64,000 nt of DNA from Lycium barbarum (Eukaryota > Streptophyta > Magnoliopsida > Solanales > Solanaceae): positions 115,429,601-115,493,600 of the forward strand of contig NC_083339.1 of the NCBI RefSeq assembly GCF_019175385.1. Reading direction: 5' to 3'. A program made the position numbers and the translations under genes. The notes beneath the pieces were generated by a model that saw only the letters and a list, made by a program, of their open reading frames with translations, was not told the origin of the DNA and made no database searches. This document shows positions 1 through 11,617 of this stretch, one piece after another. Each line of letters starts with the position of its first letter. The stretch's first letter is position 1.

Positions 1-1876
1 CTGGTACATATTACTATATCATCCGCCATTTAGCGATACACCAAAGGCATACCAAAAGACGTACAAAGTGCCAGATGTATCTAAGGGTACTTCATGTATA
101 CTCAAGTATAGACTTTATTTAGGCATGGCTAACACATAAAATTTCACCTATAACACATATCCATACTATTGTTCTTAGGCGTACAGATCACACTCCATAA
201 AAGGATACACTACTCAATAAAACGCCACTCATATGTATCACGGGATTCGGGATAAGAGTAGCATGCACCAGATGATCAGAAGGGATAGAAGAACAGCCAG
301 GGAAAGGAAAGAGGTTAAACATGACATAATTTTATGCGATCATCATGCGTGGAAAACTCAAAGGTAATTATCCTATGCGAAGGAAAATATCCAGCCCAAA
401 ACAGAAGCTACAGCCAAACTGATAACATGCAAAAAAAAGTAGATAAAATGGGCAGTAGCCAATACACAGCAAAGCAGTTAAAGGAAAACAAATGCAGGCC
501 CAATAACGTGTCCAAGCAGCAGAAGAAACAAATAAAGCAAAGCAGTTTCAATTTCCAGAATAAATAACTCATGCATATATCAGGTATACCCTCAGGTATG
601 CATGATTTTTCCCATTCTTGTAGTAAACGACTGCCAGTTTTCATGACCTATATAAATCAACACCACAAGCCATTTTATATCGCGAATATATGGGCAACAG
701 TCACCAGACCTTTTCACACTTAGGATGTATAGCACTGGTTTATCTTAATACCTACCCTGTCGAGCTGGTTTAATTTATCGCAAAACATTGACAAAACATT
801 CTTTGAGTTTTGACCTTTTCGCACCTAAACCTCCATTTAACCAACCCAGTAAAATGCAACAAACTGTATCAGACAGACAACCCAACAACTCCTCTCACAA
901 AACAGTCCAGGGACATAACAGTTGAAGCTAGATCAAATTCATCATTGTTTCGAGTAAGCAAATAGGCATGTTATAATGCGTGGGATACTTGTCATTTTCA
1001 AAACAGTAGTAGGCAATGCGAGATTTGTCGATAGATATTGTTAGCCACATAGAGAGGTCCAACTTATTTTACCATATCTATTGTAGTTCATGTATACATA
1101 CTAAGTTCTCAAATTAACAAACTCCATACCCAAGCTCAACAGTTTACCATATTGACACATAGCTAAATTTAAACATCTTCATCTGCATATCCATAATAAA
1201 TGCTTTAAAAGCTATCAGACCTAATCTAGATAACTTGGATCTTGCTTTAAATCGTTATTTAAGCACACAGGATCGTGCTGCAAATTTGACTTATCATATG
1301 CTATCACTAGTTGGCGTAATTATCTTCGGGTAAACTCTTACGAACACATAAATATTGAAATTAGCTGGATTGAATCGATACATAAACAACTAAACTCTGT
1401 TAACTACTGAACTGGAAATTAAACCCTGAAATAAACATAAGTCTCTAGATATCCTAATTATTAACCCGAGACCAAGCTAGCTAGATGCAAACACACCTAA
1501 GACTACCATGCTATTAAACTGAAAATAAACCAACTGTGACAACTAACATATACGAACACACAAACATCTGTCAAATACCAGACCGAAACTGAACCAACTA
1601 AAAGGGAAGTTATTTACCTTTTCCGAGTGCAGCGAAGTGAGGCGCGGAGTCTCGATTTATCCTCGAACACCACTAAATCCGAACTTGCATGCGCTCGGAT
1701 TCAAACAAATATTAAAGCAAAACAGAAGAGAATTTAATGCTTGAGACGATATCTAGAAAATGAAAAACTGATATTTTAAAGGGAACCTCATGCGATTAGG
1801 GACTGGTATTTTTAGAGGTATTCGAAGCTGAATAACTCAATATTTTAGGAATTTTTGTGACTGAAAAAAGAAGACC
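1..1876. other. No recognisable gene
   Basis: AT-rich plant intergenic-looking sequence. Reading frames are short and of low complexity, and none resembles a known protein to me. I see no LTR ends, target duplications or tRNA boxes here. It may be old decayed repeat. Confidence 0.6.
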
Positions 1877-1908
1877 TAGTTCTTGAGGGATCGAAAAATA
1901 CTCCAGTT

Positions 1909-2057
1909 TCTTTGGGGGCTTTCACTGATCAAAAATCCTCAAGGTTCTTGGGGGGTTTTCCCAATCCAAAAATCGTCCAGGTTCTAGGGGTTTTTTACCA
2001 AATCAAAAAATCATCTATTTCTTGGGGTAATCTCCTGAATCAAAAAAATCCCCCCTT
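1909..2057 (+). repeat. Degenerate 37-38 bp minisatellite, about 4 copies
   Basis: Four adjacent units each begin TTCTTGGGG-like, pass through a pyrimidine stretch, then AATCAAAAAATC, and end near TCCAGG. Units are 37-38 bp with several substitutions each. The open frame crossing it is simply the repeat being translated, so I do not call a gene. Confidence 0.7.
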
Positions 2058-2109
2058 TCCCTTCCATTCCCCCAACTATTTATCGGGATATTCTAGGGTT
2101 TTTTGTGTT

Positions 2110-2372
2110 GAAGAAAGAGAGAGGAGCGGGGGACAGGGTGGAATGAGAGTAGCAGAAACGTGGGGAACAAAAGGGAGTGGATGGCAGAGGAGCGTGGTGG
2201 GAAGATGGCAGTGGATGTGGCAGATGAGTGGGGAACAGGAACAAGTGGGGGGGGGGGGGGGGGGAGAAGAGGCGAAAGAGAAGAGGAGCGAAGAGGGAGG
2301 AAAGAGAAACAGGGGAGGGCGGCGGACGAAGGAGAAAAAAGAAACGAAAGGGGGGAGGGGATTTTAGGTTAA
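2110..2372 (+). other. Purine-rich, G-tract low-complexity region
   Basis: A G/A-rich stretch with a run of about 16 G near 2248-2263. It produces long open frames on both strands that are only compositional (Gly/Glu/Arg/Lys on plus, Pro/Ser/Phe/Leu on minus). No gene is supported. The G-run could form G-quadruplex structures and is prone to length error in sequencing. Confidence 0.6.
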
Positions 2373-2738
2373 AAGAATGGGCCAAATCGGGTCGGGTATT
2401 GGTGTGGGCTGGACAATTAAAATATGGATTGGGCATTAAAATGGGCTGGTAAATTAAAATGGTGTCAGGTAAATTAAAATGTGGACTGTTTTTTGTGAAT
2501 TGGTCCGAAAATAATATGAGTTGATTGGGCTACTACATTTAAATAAAAGAACTATTTAAATAACTTGTGTTAAAATATTACTTAATATAAAAAATGCAAT
2601 TATTAGTGCTCAGATAAAAAATGGCGTTGTAATAGCCGTGTAATAATATTTCGAAAATCCACAGTAAATAAACACTATTATTTAATTATGCAAAGATAAA
2701 TGCGATGCGTGTGCGTAAGCTGGTAAAATGCCGAAAAT

Positions 2739-2739
2739 G

Positions 2740-2810
<71 letters not shown>
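2739..2810 (+). repeat. (AAT)n microsatellite
   Basis: About 24 uninterrupted trinucleotide repeats directly read in the sequence. Confidence 0.95.
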
Positions 2811-3696
2811 CGGTGCGGTAATAGAATAGTGAAACGCCGGAATTGATAAGAGGCTAATAATTATAGTAAAATATAATATATATTTTTTTTATTTTCCAAA
2901 AATATTAGAAGCGTAAATAGGTATTTCGGAGGAGAGGCGGGACAAAATTGGGTGTCAACAACTTGTCCCTCTTTGCCCGGTAATGATGAAAAGAGTTGTC
3001 GGGCAAAGACGTTGACTCAATAGCCTATTTTGTCCCGGCTGAAGGAAACTTGAGAGGATTATGACCGAACTCCGGCCTCTGAGTTGCCTACATATCTCGG
3101 GTTGCACGAGTATCAGGTCGAGTGTAGTTCTGGGATAAGTATGACACCTGAACCCCGATTGGCGCGAATCTTGCAAAATACTATCCCAGTGTTGAATTAT
3201 GATGACACGGGGTATTATGATAGAAACTTGAGAATTCTGAAAATTGAATTGCTGGAATGCAAGAGAATACTTGTGACTAGAGACGAGTGTTCGAGGTAGA
3301 TCTTTGACCCGTGTCGGGAAGTCTGATTATCCTTCCCGACAAATTGCCCCAGTTCGCTGCCGAAGAAATAGTTCCACGATTTGATGTGTGATGCCAACTT
3401 CGATATTGTTCAAAGCCACCAGCTAAAAACAATTGTTATCAATAAAGAAATATATGTGTAAATAAGACAAGGTTGGAGAAGTTTACACTTGTAACCCCTG
3501 TTTCGAAAGTTGAATCCACAATATACTTTGGAGATGAATTAAATTTATGGCTTCCACTTGAAGAGGAATTAAGTCGACATTGATATCCACCTTGACGAGA
3601 GCTAAATCCACATCCACTTTAGTTTACGGAAATATAAATCTATATCCACTTTCACTGTACATAATATAAATCAACATCCACTTCCGAATTGGAATA
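2811..3696. other. No gene; possible retroelement leader
   Basis: No convincing reading frame. The text around 2940-3130 (GGGTGTCAACA followed by a leader-like stretch with inverted complementarity) looks like an LTR terminus passing into an internal region. I cannot pair it with another LTR in the window. It precedes the 41-bp tandem array. Confidence 0.35.
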
Positions 3697-4332
3697 TGGA
3701 ATACCCGCATTATAAGGTGGGTGCCTGAATTGAAATTTGAAATACCCGCATTATAAGGTGGGTACCTGAATTGAAATTTGAAATACCCGCATTATAAGGT
3801 GGGTGCCTGGACTGAAATTTGAAATACCCGCATTATAAGGTGGGTGCCTGAATTGAAATTTGAAATACCCGCATTATAAGGTGGGTACCTGAATTGAAAT
3901 TTGAAATAACCCGCATTATAAGGTGGGTACCTGAATTGAAATTTGAAATACCCGCATTATAAGGTGGGTGCCTGGACTGAAATTTGAAATACCCGCATTA
4001 TAAGGTGGGTGCCTGAATTGAAATTTGAAATACCCGCATTATAAGGTGGGTGCCTGAATTGAAATTTGAAACACCTGCATTATAAGGTGGGTGCCTGAAT
4101 TGAGATTTGAAATACCCGCATTATAAGGTGGGTGCCTGAATTGAGATTTGAAATACCCGCATTATAAGGTGGGTGCCTGAATTGAAATTTGAAATACCCG
4201 CATTATAAGGTGGAAATACCCGCATTATAAGGTGGGTGCTTGGATTGAAATTTGAAATACCCGCATTATAAGGTGGGTGCCTGAATTGAGATTTGAAATA
4301 CCCGCATTATAAGGTGGGTGCCTGAATTGCAA
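3697..4332 (+). repeat. 41-bp tandem repeat array, about 16 copies
   Basis: The unit is 41 bp: AAATACCCGCATTATAAGG, then TGGGT(G/A)CCTG(AATT or GACT), then GAAATTTG. I count 16 copies, one shortened to about 22 bp near 4193-4214. Variants recur in the same order (GTGCCTGAATT, GTACCTGAATT, GTGCCTGGACT), which indicates that blocks of several units were copied together. The array sits directly upstream of the decayed transposon ORF at 4409 and probably belongs to the same element, since gypsy-type elements often carry tandem repeats in untranslated regions. Confidence 0.93.
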
Positions 4333-4408
4333 ATTTTTTGTTGAAACTGACTGTGTTTGATTTCACTTGTACGGATTGACTAGATTGTGATTTTTGATGA
4401 TTACAGGT

Positions 4409-6684
4409 ATGGCGCCACCCAAGTTGACAACCACCTGAGGAGGTGGCTCGAGGCAAACTCAAAGAGCAATGGGTCAAAGGAGGCCCGGTGGCCAACCCAC
4501 AGTTAGAGATGAGAGGTGAGATGATGAGCCTGAGGTTATGCTCGTGAAGAAGACCAGGGTTGCTCCTCTCCCATGGAACAGGCAGGTCACAGTACCGGCT
4601 CCTACACTTCCCAGTTCCTCCTAGTCTGACGAGGAGGAATCATCTACATCTGGGTCCGGTGATGGATCCAAGGAGGAGGGATCAGAGGCTGCATATGGAG
4701 ATGCCTCACCTGCTGCACGAGCACAGTCTACTGAGGATGTTGCTCAGTCCTTTCAGGCACATTCTAGATCCCATACCCGTCAGAGCTCACAGCCTGGTGA
4801 TGATGAGGTTGATACTGATAGTGATGCTGAGGCGGCTAAGGCTCGGGGACATAGAAGCAAGAGGCTTAAGGATCGCTTCACTGTTGAGGGTGTCAGGCAA
4901 CTATATGAATATGGCATTGAATTGAAAGGTGACGACACTCAGCATGAGAATCGCACCATATATGAGGAGCGGCGGATCAGTTTTGAGAGGCTAGAGATCT
5001 TACACAGGGCCAGGGAGCTCATTCGCCACTATCAGTTAGAGTTAATGCAAGAGCTGCCTGGGAGTATTACCCGATCTTGGTTCGCGAGATATATGCCGCA
5101 TATGGGGCTTTGATAAGAAAAGTTAGAAAGAAGCGCCAGAAATTAAGAGAGATACCGCCACTGAGTGAGGTTGTGTTGATATATCCGCCAGGCTATCAAC
5201 AGAGTATATTTTGATAATAACTACACCGCCCCGAGGCAGACGATGGAGCTTAAAGACAAGTTCCAGAGATGCAAGGAACATTCTGTCAAGGACTGGGTAT
5301 CTACAATGGTGGGTCGCCCAACCAAGAGAGCCGAGTGTACTAATTTGAAGAATCGGATAAAGAAGAAATGGTTGACTCTAGAGGGAAAGTTTTGGTGAAG
5401 CGTGGTGCAGTTGCAGCTTCTCCCCACTCAAGCTAATAATGTTCTTACAGTTGATAGACAGGTTGTTGGAGCCGCATTGATGTCCAGATACCCGATTAAT
5501 TTTGGGGCATTGGCTAGTACGGAAATACAGTTAAGGGCTTCCCAGCCCAACACTTCCCTGATATTTCCATGCCTGATTACAGAGCTTGTTCGGAGGTCAC
5601 AGGTCCAATTTATAGATGATATCAACCACCGGATTACAGCTTCGTTGGTTTATTCGGCAGAAAATAGCAAGAATGAGAACGCTGATGAGAGCCAAGGGGA
5701 AGTGGATGGGTTCCCAGTGCACTTGGAGGGGTACCCCTACCGCAGGAGCTTGTTCATCCAAGGGCCGCGAGTGACTCTACACTGGAGTTACCCGCCACTG
5801 CAGCCCCTATTATTGAGACTGTCCAGGCTGCAGATTCTAAGACTCCAGCTGCTGATGTTGGTGATGATTCCGTTGAGACTCAGACTGCTATTCCTGAGCC
5901 ACAGACTTCGGCTCCACCGCCTTCGAGTTCAGTCCCACAGCCAGCGGGTCCATCTGCACAGCCCCAGGGTACTGCTAGAGTTGATCCATATGCCTTCTCA
6001 ATGGACAACTTTAGGAAATTTGCAAAACATGCGACTACAACGGACCAGCAGTTAAAGATCATAGTAAACCAGCTGGATGATTATGTGAGGATCAGAGTGG
6101 AGGAGGCATTAGATCCTGTGAGGACGACACTATCCGCTCGATTGGATGGATTTGAGCTGAGATTGACTGCATTGGAGATTGTTCGCCCGACCACTTCCAC
6201 AGATTCTTTGAGGGTAGAGTTAGAGTAGCTTAAGGCTGATGTTGCCTTATTGAAGGCCCGTGATCTGAGCCTAGTATCAGCACCACCGACTGTTGCGGAG
6301 GATATTGAGAATGAGCTTCCAGTGGTGCAATTAGTTGCGCCTGCAACAGCAGGTGGTCGGGGAAAGAAAAAGAGAGTGGCCCATGATGAGGAGGAGGTGC
6401 GAGAGAGCACTCGCACTAGAGGCTCGAGTATAGAGGAGCAGCAGGTGGCAGAGGCCATTCAGAGATCGCTCATGGAGAATGTCCAGTTTTGGACTAGAGG
6501 AGCCACCTCGATCAATGCTCCCAGTGGTGAGACATTGCCACCACTCCTTCCTACTCCAGTACCAGTGCCTACGGGCACCACTACTGATGTTGCTACTGAT
6601 GCTGCTACAGAGACTGCTGTTGGTGCGATTGCATTACCTGATGCCTCGCAGACCGATGAGTCGCGAGATGAGCAGCACGCCTAG
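4409..6684 (+). pseudogene. Decayed ORF of the putative plant transposon protein family
   Basis: The reading starts at ATG 4409, two bases after an acceptor-like TTACAG. It runs to 6684 but shifts frame several times and has several stops, for example TGA soon after the start and a double stop near 5110. Conserved blocks remain in order: an acidic/serine-rich N-terminus, a basic RSKRLKDRF stretch before VEGVRQLYEYGI (about 4850-4920), a block containing NNVLTVDRQVV (about 5435-5470), FPCLITELVRRS (about 5565-5600), and a long C-terminal coiled/low-complexity part rich in Q, T and E with a GRGKKKR basic patch (about 6355-6380). This arrangement matches my memory of the plant-specific 'putative plant transposon protein' domain found in Athila/Tat-like gypsy elements. 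The function of that domain is not established. The copy cannot be translated as one protein. Confidence 0.7.
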
Positions 6685-8058
6685 TGCGCCACAGGTATTC
6701 CTACTCCCTGGTTTGGCTTTTTCTGCATTGGGGACATTGCAGCCTTTTTTAGTTTAGGGTGGGAGTATTTGATGTATTATATATGTTTTTAGGACCCCTC
6801 GGCTTTTCTTTGCCATGGTTTTTTTCCTGAGGGGTTTATTTCTTATTGAACCTGGAATGTTTAGCTCGTGTTTAGATAAAATAGAGTAATGTTGACTTAT
6901 GTGGTGGTGGTTTGATTAACTTAGGGCTATCGTATTTTGATAAACAAAGTACTCCCCTCCGAATTTTATGAAAAAATGGACTTGGTTGTTTAATTGACAT
7001 GCATGCTTCCTTGTGTGACATTTAGATTATTGGGTTACCTTGTGTGTGAAATTTTAGCGAGGAGACAATTCTGATGCCATGTGTTGTGAGGTTTTGTCGA
7101 TATATTCTCTAGTTTTGTATGTGATCTAGAACTTGCTTGGTTAGTCGTGCCCGCATTCTGAAGATAAGTGAAGTTGTGAAATGATCTTAGGCTTTGTTTG
7201 TGTTAGGAAACCCCTGTTTAGCCCGAATATAAGCCTACCCATAGATTAATATCCCTTGTTAGCCATTTTGAGCCTGAAAACCTATCTTTGATTAGCCGTA
7301 ACAAGCCGATACCCGTTTTAATAATATCCATCTCTTTTTGCACCCGGTCCCTCTTTGGCACTAAAATAAGAAAATTGAGGCTAAAAGCCTAAGTTGGGGG
7401 TGATAGGTGGACTAAGGAGAATATGAGGCATAAGCCTAAAGTGGGGCTGAAGTAAAGTGCCTAGTTAAAAGAAAGCGGTGAGGTAAGCGTAAAAGAAAAA
7501 AAAAAGAAAAAAAAAGTGTAGAGAAGTTGAATCACAATAAAACCTCATCGAGGCAATAAAAAAAAAGAAGGGAAAAAAACAAAAGGAAAAAACGGTAAAA
7601 GAGAAGAATAAGATATAGTGTTCAAGGAGGGTGAGTCGCTATTATCCAAATATCTATCCTACCCGTCCCCAAGCCTACATTACAACCTTGAAAAATTCTC
7701 TTTGTGAGTGTTTCACTTCTCCTTTGTCTTCTGTCTCATTCTGTGTGTACATATATGTTTGGACATTCTTTGGTTTTTGTGAGGGCATTAGAATTCGTTA
7801 AGTGACTGGTTTCCCGTGAGTCTTGATTCGTGTGTGCGATGGTTTCTGTGATAACTAGATGTCATAAATTGAAGCCTCGTGGTTAGTTGCAACGAGTCCT
7901 TGATTAGTTTTGTCTTTATTGGGGGGAGAGTCATTGTGATACACTTGATATGCCAAAAGTTAATTTCCACAACCACTGTAGACAGCTTTGCCATGTGATA
8001 TCGAGGCATTTGTAGATTGAGTCTGTTAGTTGACATGCTTGAGGACTAGCAAAGACTT
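6685..8058 (+). other. Non-coding 3' internal region of the element
   Basis: No gene. It contains A-rich and purine-rich runs (7490-7610) and an AAGTTGGGGGTG motif near 7392 that repeats the polypurine-tract sequence found just before the LTR at 8073. The layout (ORF, long 3' spacer, purine tract, LTR) fits the 3' end of an Athila-like element. Its 5' half is not recognisable in this window. Confidence 0.5.
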
Positions 8059-8072
8059 TAAGTTGGGGGTGT
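8059..8072 (+). promoter_or_regulatory. Polypurine tract (plus-strand primer)
   Basis: AAGTTGGGGGTGT lies immediately before the TGATGTG LTR start. Its position and composition fit the plus-strand priming site of an LTR retrotransposon. Confidence 0.65.
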
Positions 8073-9408
8073 TGATGTGCCGGGAATTTTGGCATATCTA
8101 ATGCTTTTTAACTCTAAGTTTTACTTGTTTTCGAGCAAGTTTGTGTTAGTTTGATCTGTTTTGTGTGTTGTGCAAGTATTTTGAAGTTAGAATGCTCGGA
8201 AAGAAAAAAAATGAGGAAAAGAAATAATCTGTTCTTATAAGCATAAGGACGGACCGTCAACATATTCGACGGCCCGTCGAGTTGTCTCGTCGATAAGTTC
8301 CTGCGAAGTGACAATTCATCATATCATCATCAGATCGTCGACTTGTACCGTCGACATGATTGACGGTCCATCAAAGTGCTTCGACGGTGGAGTTCCTGGA
8401 GAGTGATAAAAGTATATTCAGATTGTCGAGTTGGTCATCGAGCATGTCGACAACCGTCGAAGTGCAAAGACAGCCCATCGAAGTGCAAGCCGAGCTGGAA
8501 CAGACTAGATTGATTATTCCGAGTTTTGACTTGTATAAATACCTGTTTAGGTTTTATTTTTAAGACATCTGGAGTTTTAGACTTGTAACAATTACTTTTA
8601 AGTTGTTATTCCTTTTGAAGATTTCCGGACAATAACATTCATTACTTTCAAGTTTTATTCTTAAGTTCAAAACAATAATTTAATTATGCAATCTTCAATC
8701 ATTTATTGTTTTCTTGTTGCCATGAGTAGCTAAACACCTTTACTAAGGTTGTGAACCCAAGGATGGGTGTGTTGTGATTGGGGATCGTGCAAGATATACG
8801 CATAATGGATTGTTAGGGTTTATTTGTTCTTCGTTTTAATCATATTGCAAGCATTAGCTAATGCCATAAACTTTAGTTTATTGGGGAAAATAGCTAGGGT
8901 TAGGTAAGAACAAATAACAAGAACTTAAGGCTTTAAACCTTGTTTAATAAATTCACTTAGGAATCATAGGAATTTACTTGGCATAATTAACCGTTCTTCA
9001 TGTATACTTTCTTATCTTTGGAAAATGCATAGAAAGAAACAATCTTTTCTTATTGGAAAATAGTTCAGATTCACATAGAGGTTAAGTGCATTTATACAAA
9101 CATCCCATTAGAAGTATATCAAGATCGATACCCATGATCATAGACCTTATCTGACGGGGACACAGCCTTGGTTCTTTTTACCCATATATTTACAGTATTA
9201 AATTTCCAATCACTTTAAATTAGTCCACAAATCAAATCAACTACAAAACCCTTTTCTGGAATACACCAGGACCGCAACATTAGTATAATACTTGTTTAGT
9301 AAACTTTTCACACCATATTCTTTGTGGGATTCGACCCCAACCTCGTTGGGTTACTATATTTGACAGCGTCCGCGTTATACCATTAATAGGTGTAATTTGA
9401 GTGTATTA
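8073..9408 (+). mobile_element. 3' LTR of the Athila-like element
   Basis: Starts TGATGTGCC and ends GAGTGTATTA, where an intact relative in this window (solo LTR 14381-15617) ends GAGCGTATCA, so the terminal CA has probably mutated to TA. The two share the TTTACTTGTTTT-GAGCAAG start block and the GATTCGACCCCAACC...GTTGGGTTACTATATTTGACA end block. An array of near-palindromic GACGG-CCGTC motifs (8248-8475) precedes a TATA box (TATAAATAC, 8534-8542), the likely U3 promoter. The right side abuts the remnant Tekay-1 LTR. Confidence 0.8.
8248..8542 (+). promoter_or_regulatory. LTR U3 promoter with palindromic motifs and TATA box
   Basis: Dyad motifs include GACGGACCGTC (8248-8258), TCGACGGCCCGTCGA (8266-8280) and GTCGAC-7-GTCGAC (8337-8355). 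More GACGG-type halves follow, then TATAAATAC at 8534. The promoter role is inferred from position. Confidence 0.5.
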
Positions 9409-10725
9409 GATATTGCCTCAGGTTGGGCCCTATTGTGTGTTTGGGACTAGCCACCCCGTTGTGTTGTGATTTGATTGTTCCATTGTGCTGGCTTGATGCC
9501 ATGAGTTGTTGATAGATATTAGATTTTGTTTTATCATCCTGATTACGATATTGTTGGCGTACCCACTGTTAGTACTTATGATTCGGTTCTATTATTGGCG
9601 TACCCACTGTTGGTATTTGTAATTCGGATATATTGTTGTCGTACCCATTATTGGTACTTGTGATATTGAGCATGATTATCGATGTTGATACAAGCGTTGC
9701 ACGCACTCTCATTTTCATGATACACTGTTTAGATACTGATGATGCTTGATGAAACACTGGGATGAGCTGGGCTCGATTTTAACTTGAGTGATGTGTGAGG
9801 CCGATATCCGATATTAGTTCCAGAATCATTAATTGAGTGAGTGCATGGACTCCGTAGGTCCCCCAGAGTGGTGCTGGTGAGAACTCTCCATGGCTAAAGA
9901 TCCAGGGTCCCGTTTGGCTGTTGGACAAAGATCTGGGACGGTTGGCACTTAGACTTCGCCAGTCACATTGGGTTGTGCTACCAAGATGTCGATATTTCCG
10001 TTTAGAGTACATGTGTACACAGCATTTGCATTGCATTCATACACTATTGCATTGCATTTCATTAGGACTTGATTTTGAGATGTTTGGTATTGTACTTATG
10101 ATGTTGGATTCAGACTTGGTATATTCAGACTTGACACATTTAGGATTAGATGCTTTACTTAGGCAATGATATGTACTTGGATTCGATTACATTTGATTTA
10201 TACTTGTTGGTTTGTCTTCCCATTTGCTTTATTATCTGAATTGTGTTAGCTATGCTTAGTCGGCGATGATGCCTACCGGCCTTATTGTTTTGCACTGACC
10301 TGCACTTGCTGCATTCCTTTATGAATGCAGAGTATCAGGTTGGATCCGCTTCCGTTACACGCAGATGATAGTCGCTTCAGCATTATCTTCGAGTTTCCAA
10401 GGTGAGCATAGTCGTTCGCTGCCTTGAAGAATTCTCTATAATTATGTCCTATTTCTATTCATAGACATAGACACTTTATGTATTATTATTCCAGACTCGT
10501 ATTATTTCCCTTTTAGATGCTCTTGTATTACTCAGACTAGACCTTGGGGGTATTATTTTTATTTCGCATATTCTACTATAAATATTATCGTGAGACTTAT
10601 GTATTTATTCTATTCCGTTGCTTGATTAAATTATTAATGTCTTAATTATAGTTGGGTTGAGGGTTCGCTTACCTAGGTGGGAGAGGTAAGTGCCCGCACG
10701 GCTTATGCTTAAATGGGTCGTGACA
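9409..10725 (+). mobile_element. Tekay-1 5' LTR, 5'-truncated
   Basis: Ends AAATGGGTCGTGACA, three bases before a TGGTATCAGAGC primer site. It is similar to the segment 34665-35325, which ends GGGTCGTGATA, so these are the two LTR remnants of one element. The start is not seen because the sequence changes abruptly at the end of the neighbouring LTR (9408), so the 5' part is missing or displaced. A third, inverted copy of the family lies at 60653-61625. Confidence 0.75.
9545..9664 (+). repeat. Three-copy imperfect ~40-bp repeat inside the LTR
   Basis: Three units, each TTG(G/T)CGTACCCA(C/T)T followed by G(T/G)TAGTACTT-like and a short spacer ending ATTCGG. Read by eye; moderately diverged. 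Confidence 0.6.
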
Positions 10726-10728
10726 AGT

Positions 10729-10740
10729 TGGTATCAGAGC
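10729..10740 (+). promoter_or_regulatory. tRNA-iMet primer binding site of Tekay-1
   Basis: TGGTATCAGAGC is the standard complement to the 3' end of initiator methionine tRNA used by many plant LTR elements. It lies 3 bp after the LTR terminus TGACA. Confidence 0.85.
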
Positions 10741-10917
10741 CCTAGGTTACCTGCTCTATAATACAAGAGAGAGTCTAGTAGAGTCTCGTGAATCGATATG
10801 ATGATCTCCGTACTTATCTGCGAGAGGCTATAAGATATTCAGGAAATCTCACCTTCTTCTATTCTTTCATGCAACTTTATTCCAATTGGTATCTGACTCT
10901 TATCTTTTCTATCACAG

Positions 10918-11617
10918 ATGGTGAGGACTCGAGCTACTACGGCCCAACGTCAGGTGCCAGAGCCCGCAGCTACGGCTGGCACCCGAGGGCGAGCCACATC
11001 CAGAAGGGCTCCTTCTGTATAGAAGCAGATAGAGAGGTCTCCGTCTCCGGATCTCGAGTATTAGTCGGATCAAGGCCAAGCCGCTGAGGATGGTATGGAC
11101 CCAGCATGGACATAACCTGAGGTTACTTCTGATCAGGCCATGCATGATACTATGGCAAGGGTTCTACTTCATCTTGATGCCCAGCAGGCAGCAGCTGGTG
11201 TTACTACTCCCGACGAGGGTTCATAGACTAGAGTAGGGGCGCAGACCATTGATTAGTGACCTACGTGGGTAGCACATCCCACCGCAGCTATGGCTCCTCG
11301 TATTGATGCGATACCCGCTCCTGCTGATGATATTTGGCCCATGGAGGGCGCTGTAATGACAGTATCCGATCAGGACCTTGTTGGGAGATTCGGGAAGTTA
11401 GTGTCGCCGAGGTTTCCTAGTACTTCGTCAAAGGATGCTTATTGATATGCACGAGTTGCTTCACTAGAAAGGTATTGTGAAGACCCACGGGGTTGATTAT
11501 ATATCCTACCAATTTCACGGTGACACGAAGACGTGGTGGAGGTATTTCGTGGCTTGCAGAGCTGGGGGTTCCCCTCCTTTGACCTGGACTCAGTTTTACC
11601 GGGCCTTCCTTGAGAAG
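10918..11617 (+). pseudogene. Tekay-1 gag, first part (interrupted)
   Basis: Begins MVRTRATTAQRQ after a leader and encodes a Ty3/gypsy Gag. The Pro/Ala-rich N-terminus has several stops. It leads into a capsid-like block with KTHGVDYISYQFHGDTKTWW (about 11480-11540) and WTQFYRAFLEK. The frame is cut at 11617 by insertion of Tekay-2. Coding resumes in register after the 5-bp target duplication at 23458 (YVPRSL...). Multiple stops plus the insertion make it non-functional. Gag would form the retrotransposon particle in the cytoplasm. Confidence 0.8.
11613..11617 (+). repeat. Target-site duplication AGAAG of Tekay-2 (left copy)
   Basis: AGAAG is found again at 23453-23457, directly after the other end of the element. 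The interrupted gag frame is continuous if one copy is removed. Confidence 0.95.

Noticed and set aside
2080..2452. Long overlapping open frames on both strands
   Set aside because: Low-complexity G/A-rich DNA yields Gly/Glu/Lys or Pro/Ser/Phe peptides with no domain.
3697..4332. CRISPR array
   Set aside because: Units are contiguous 41-bp tandem repeats without unique spacers, in a plant nuclear context.
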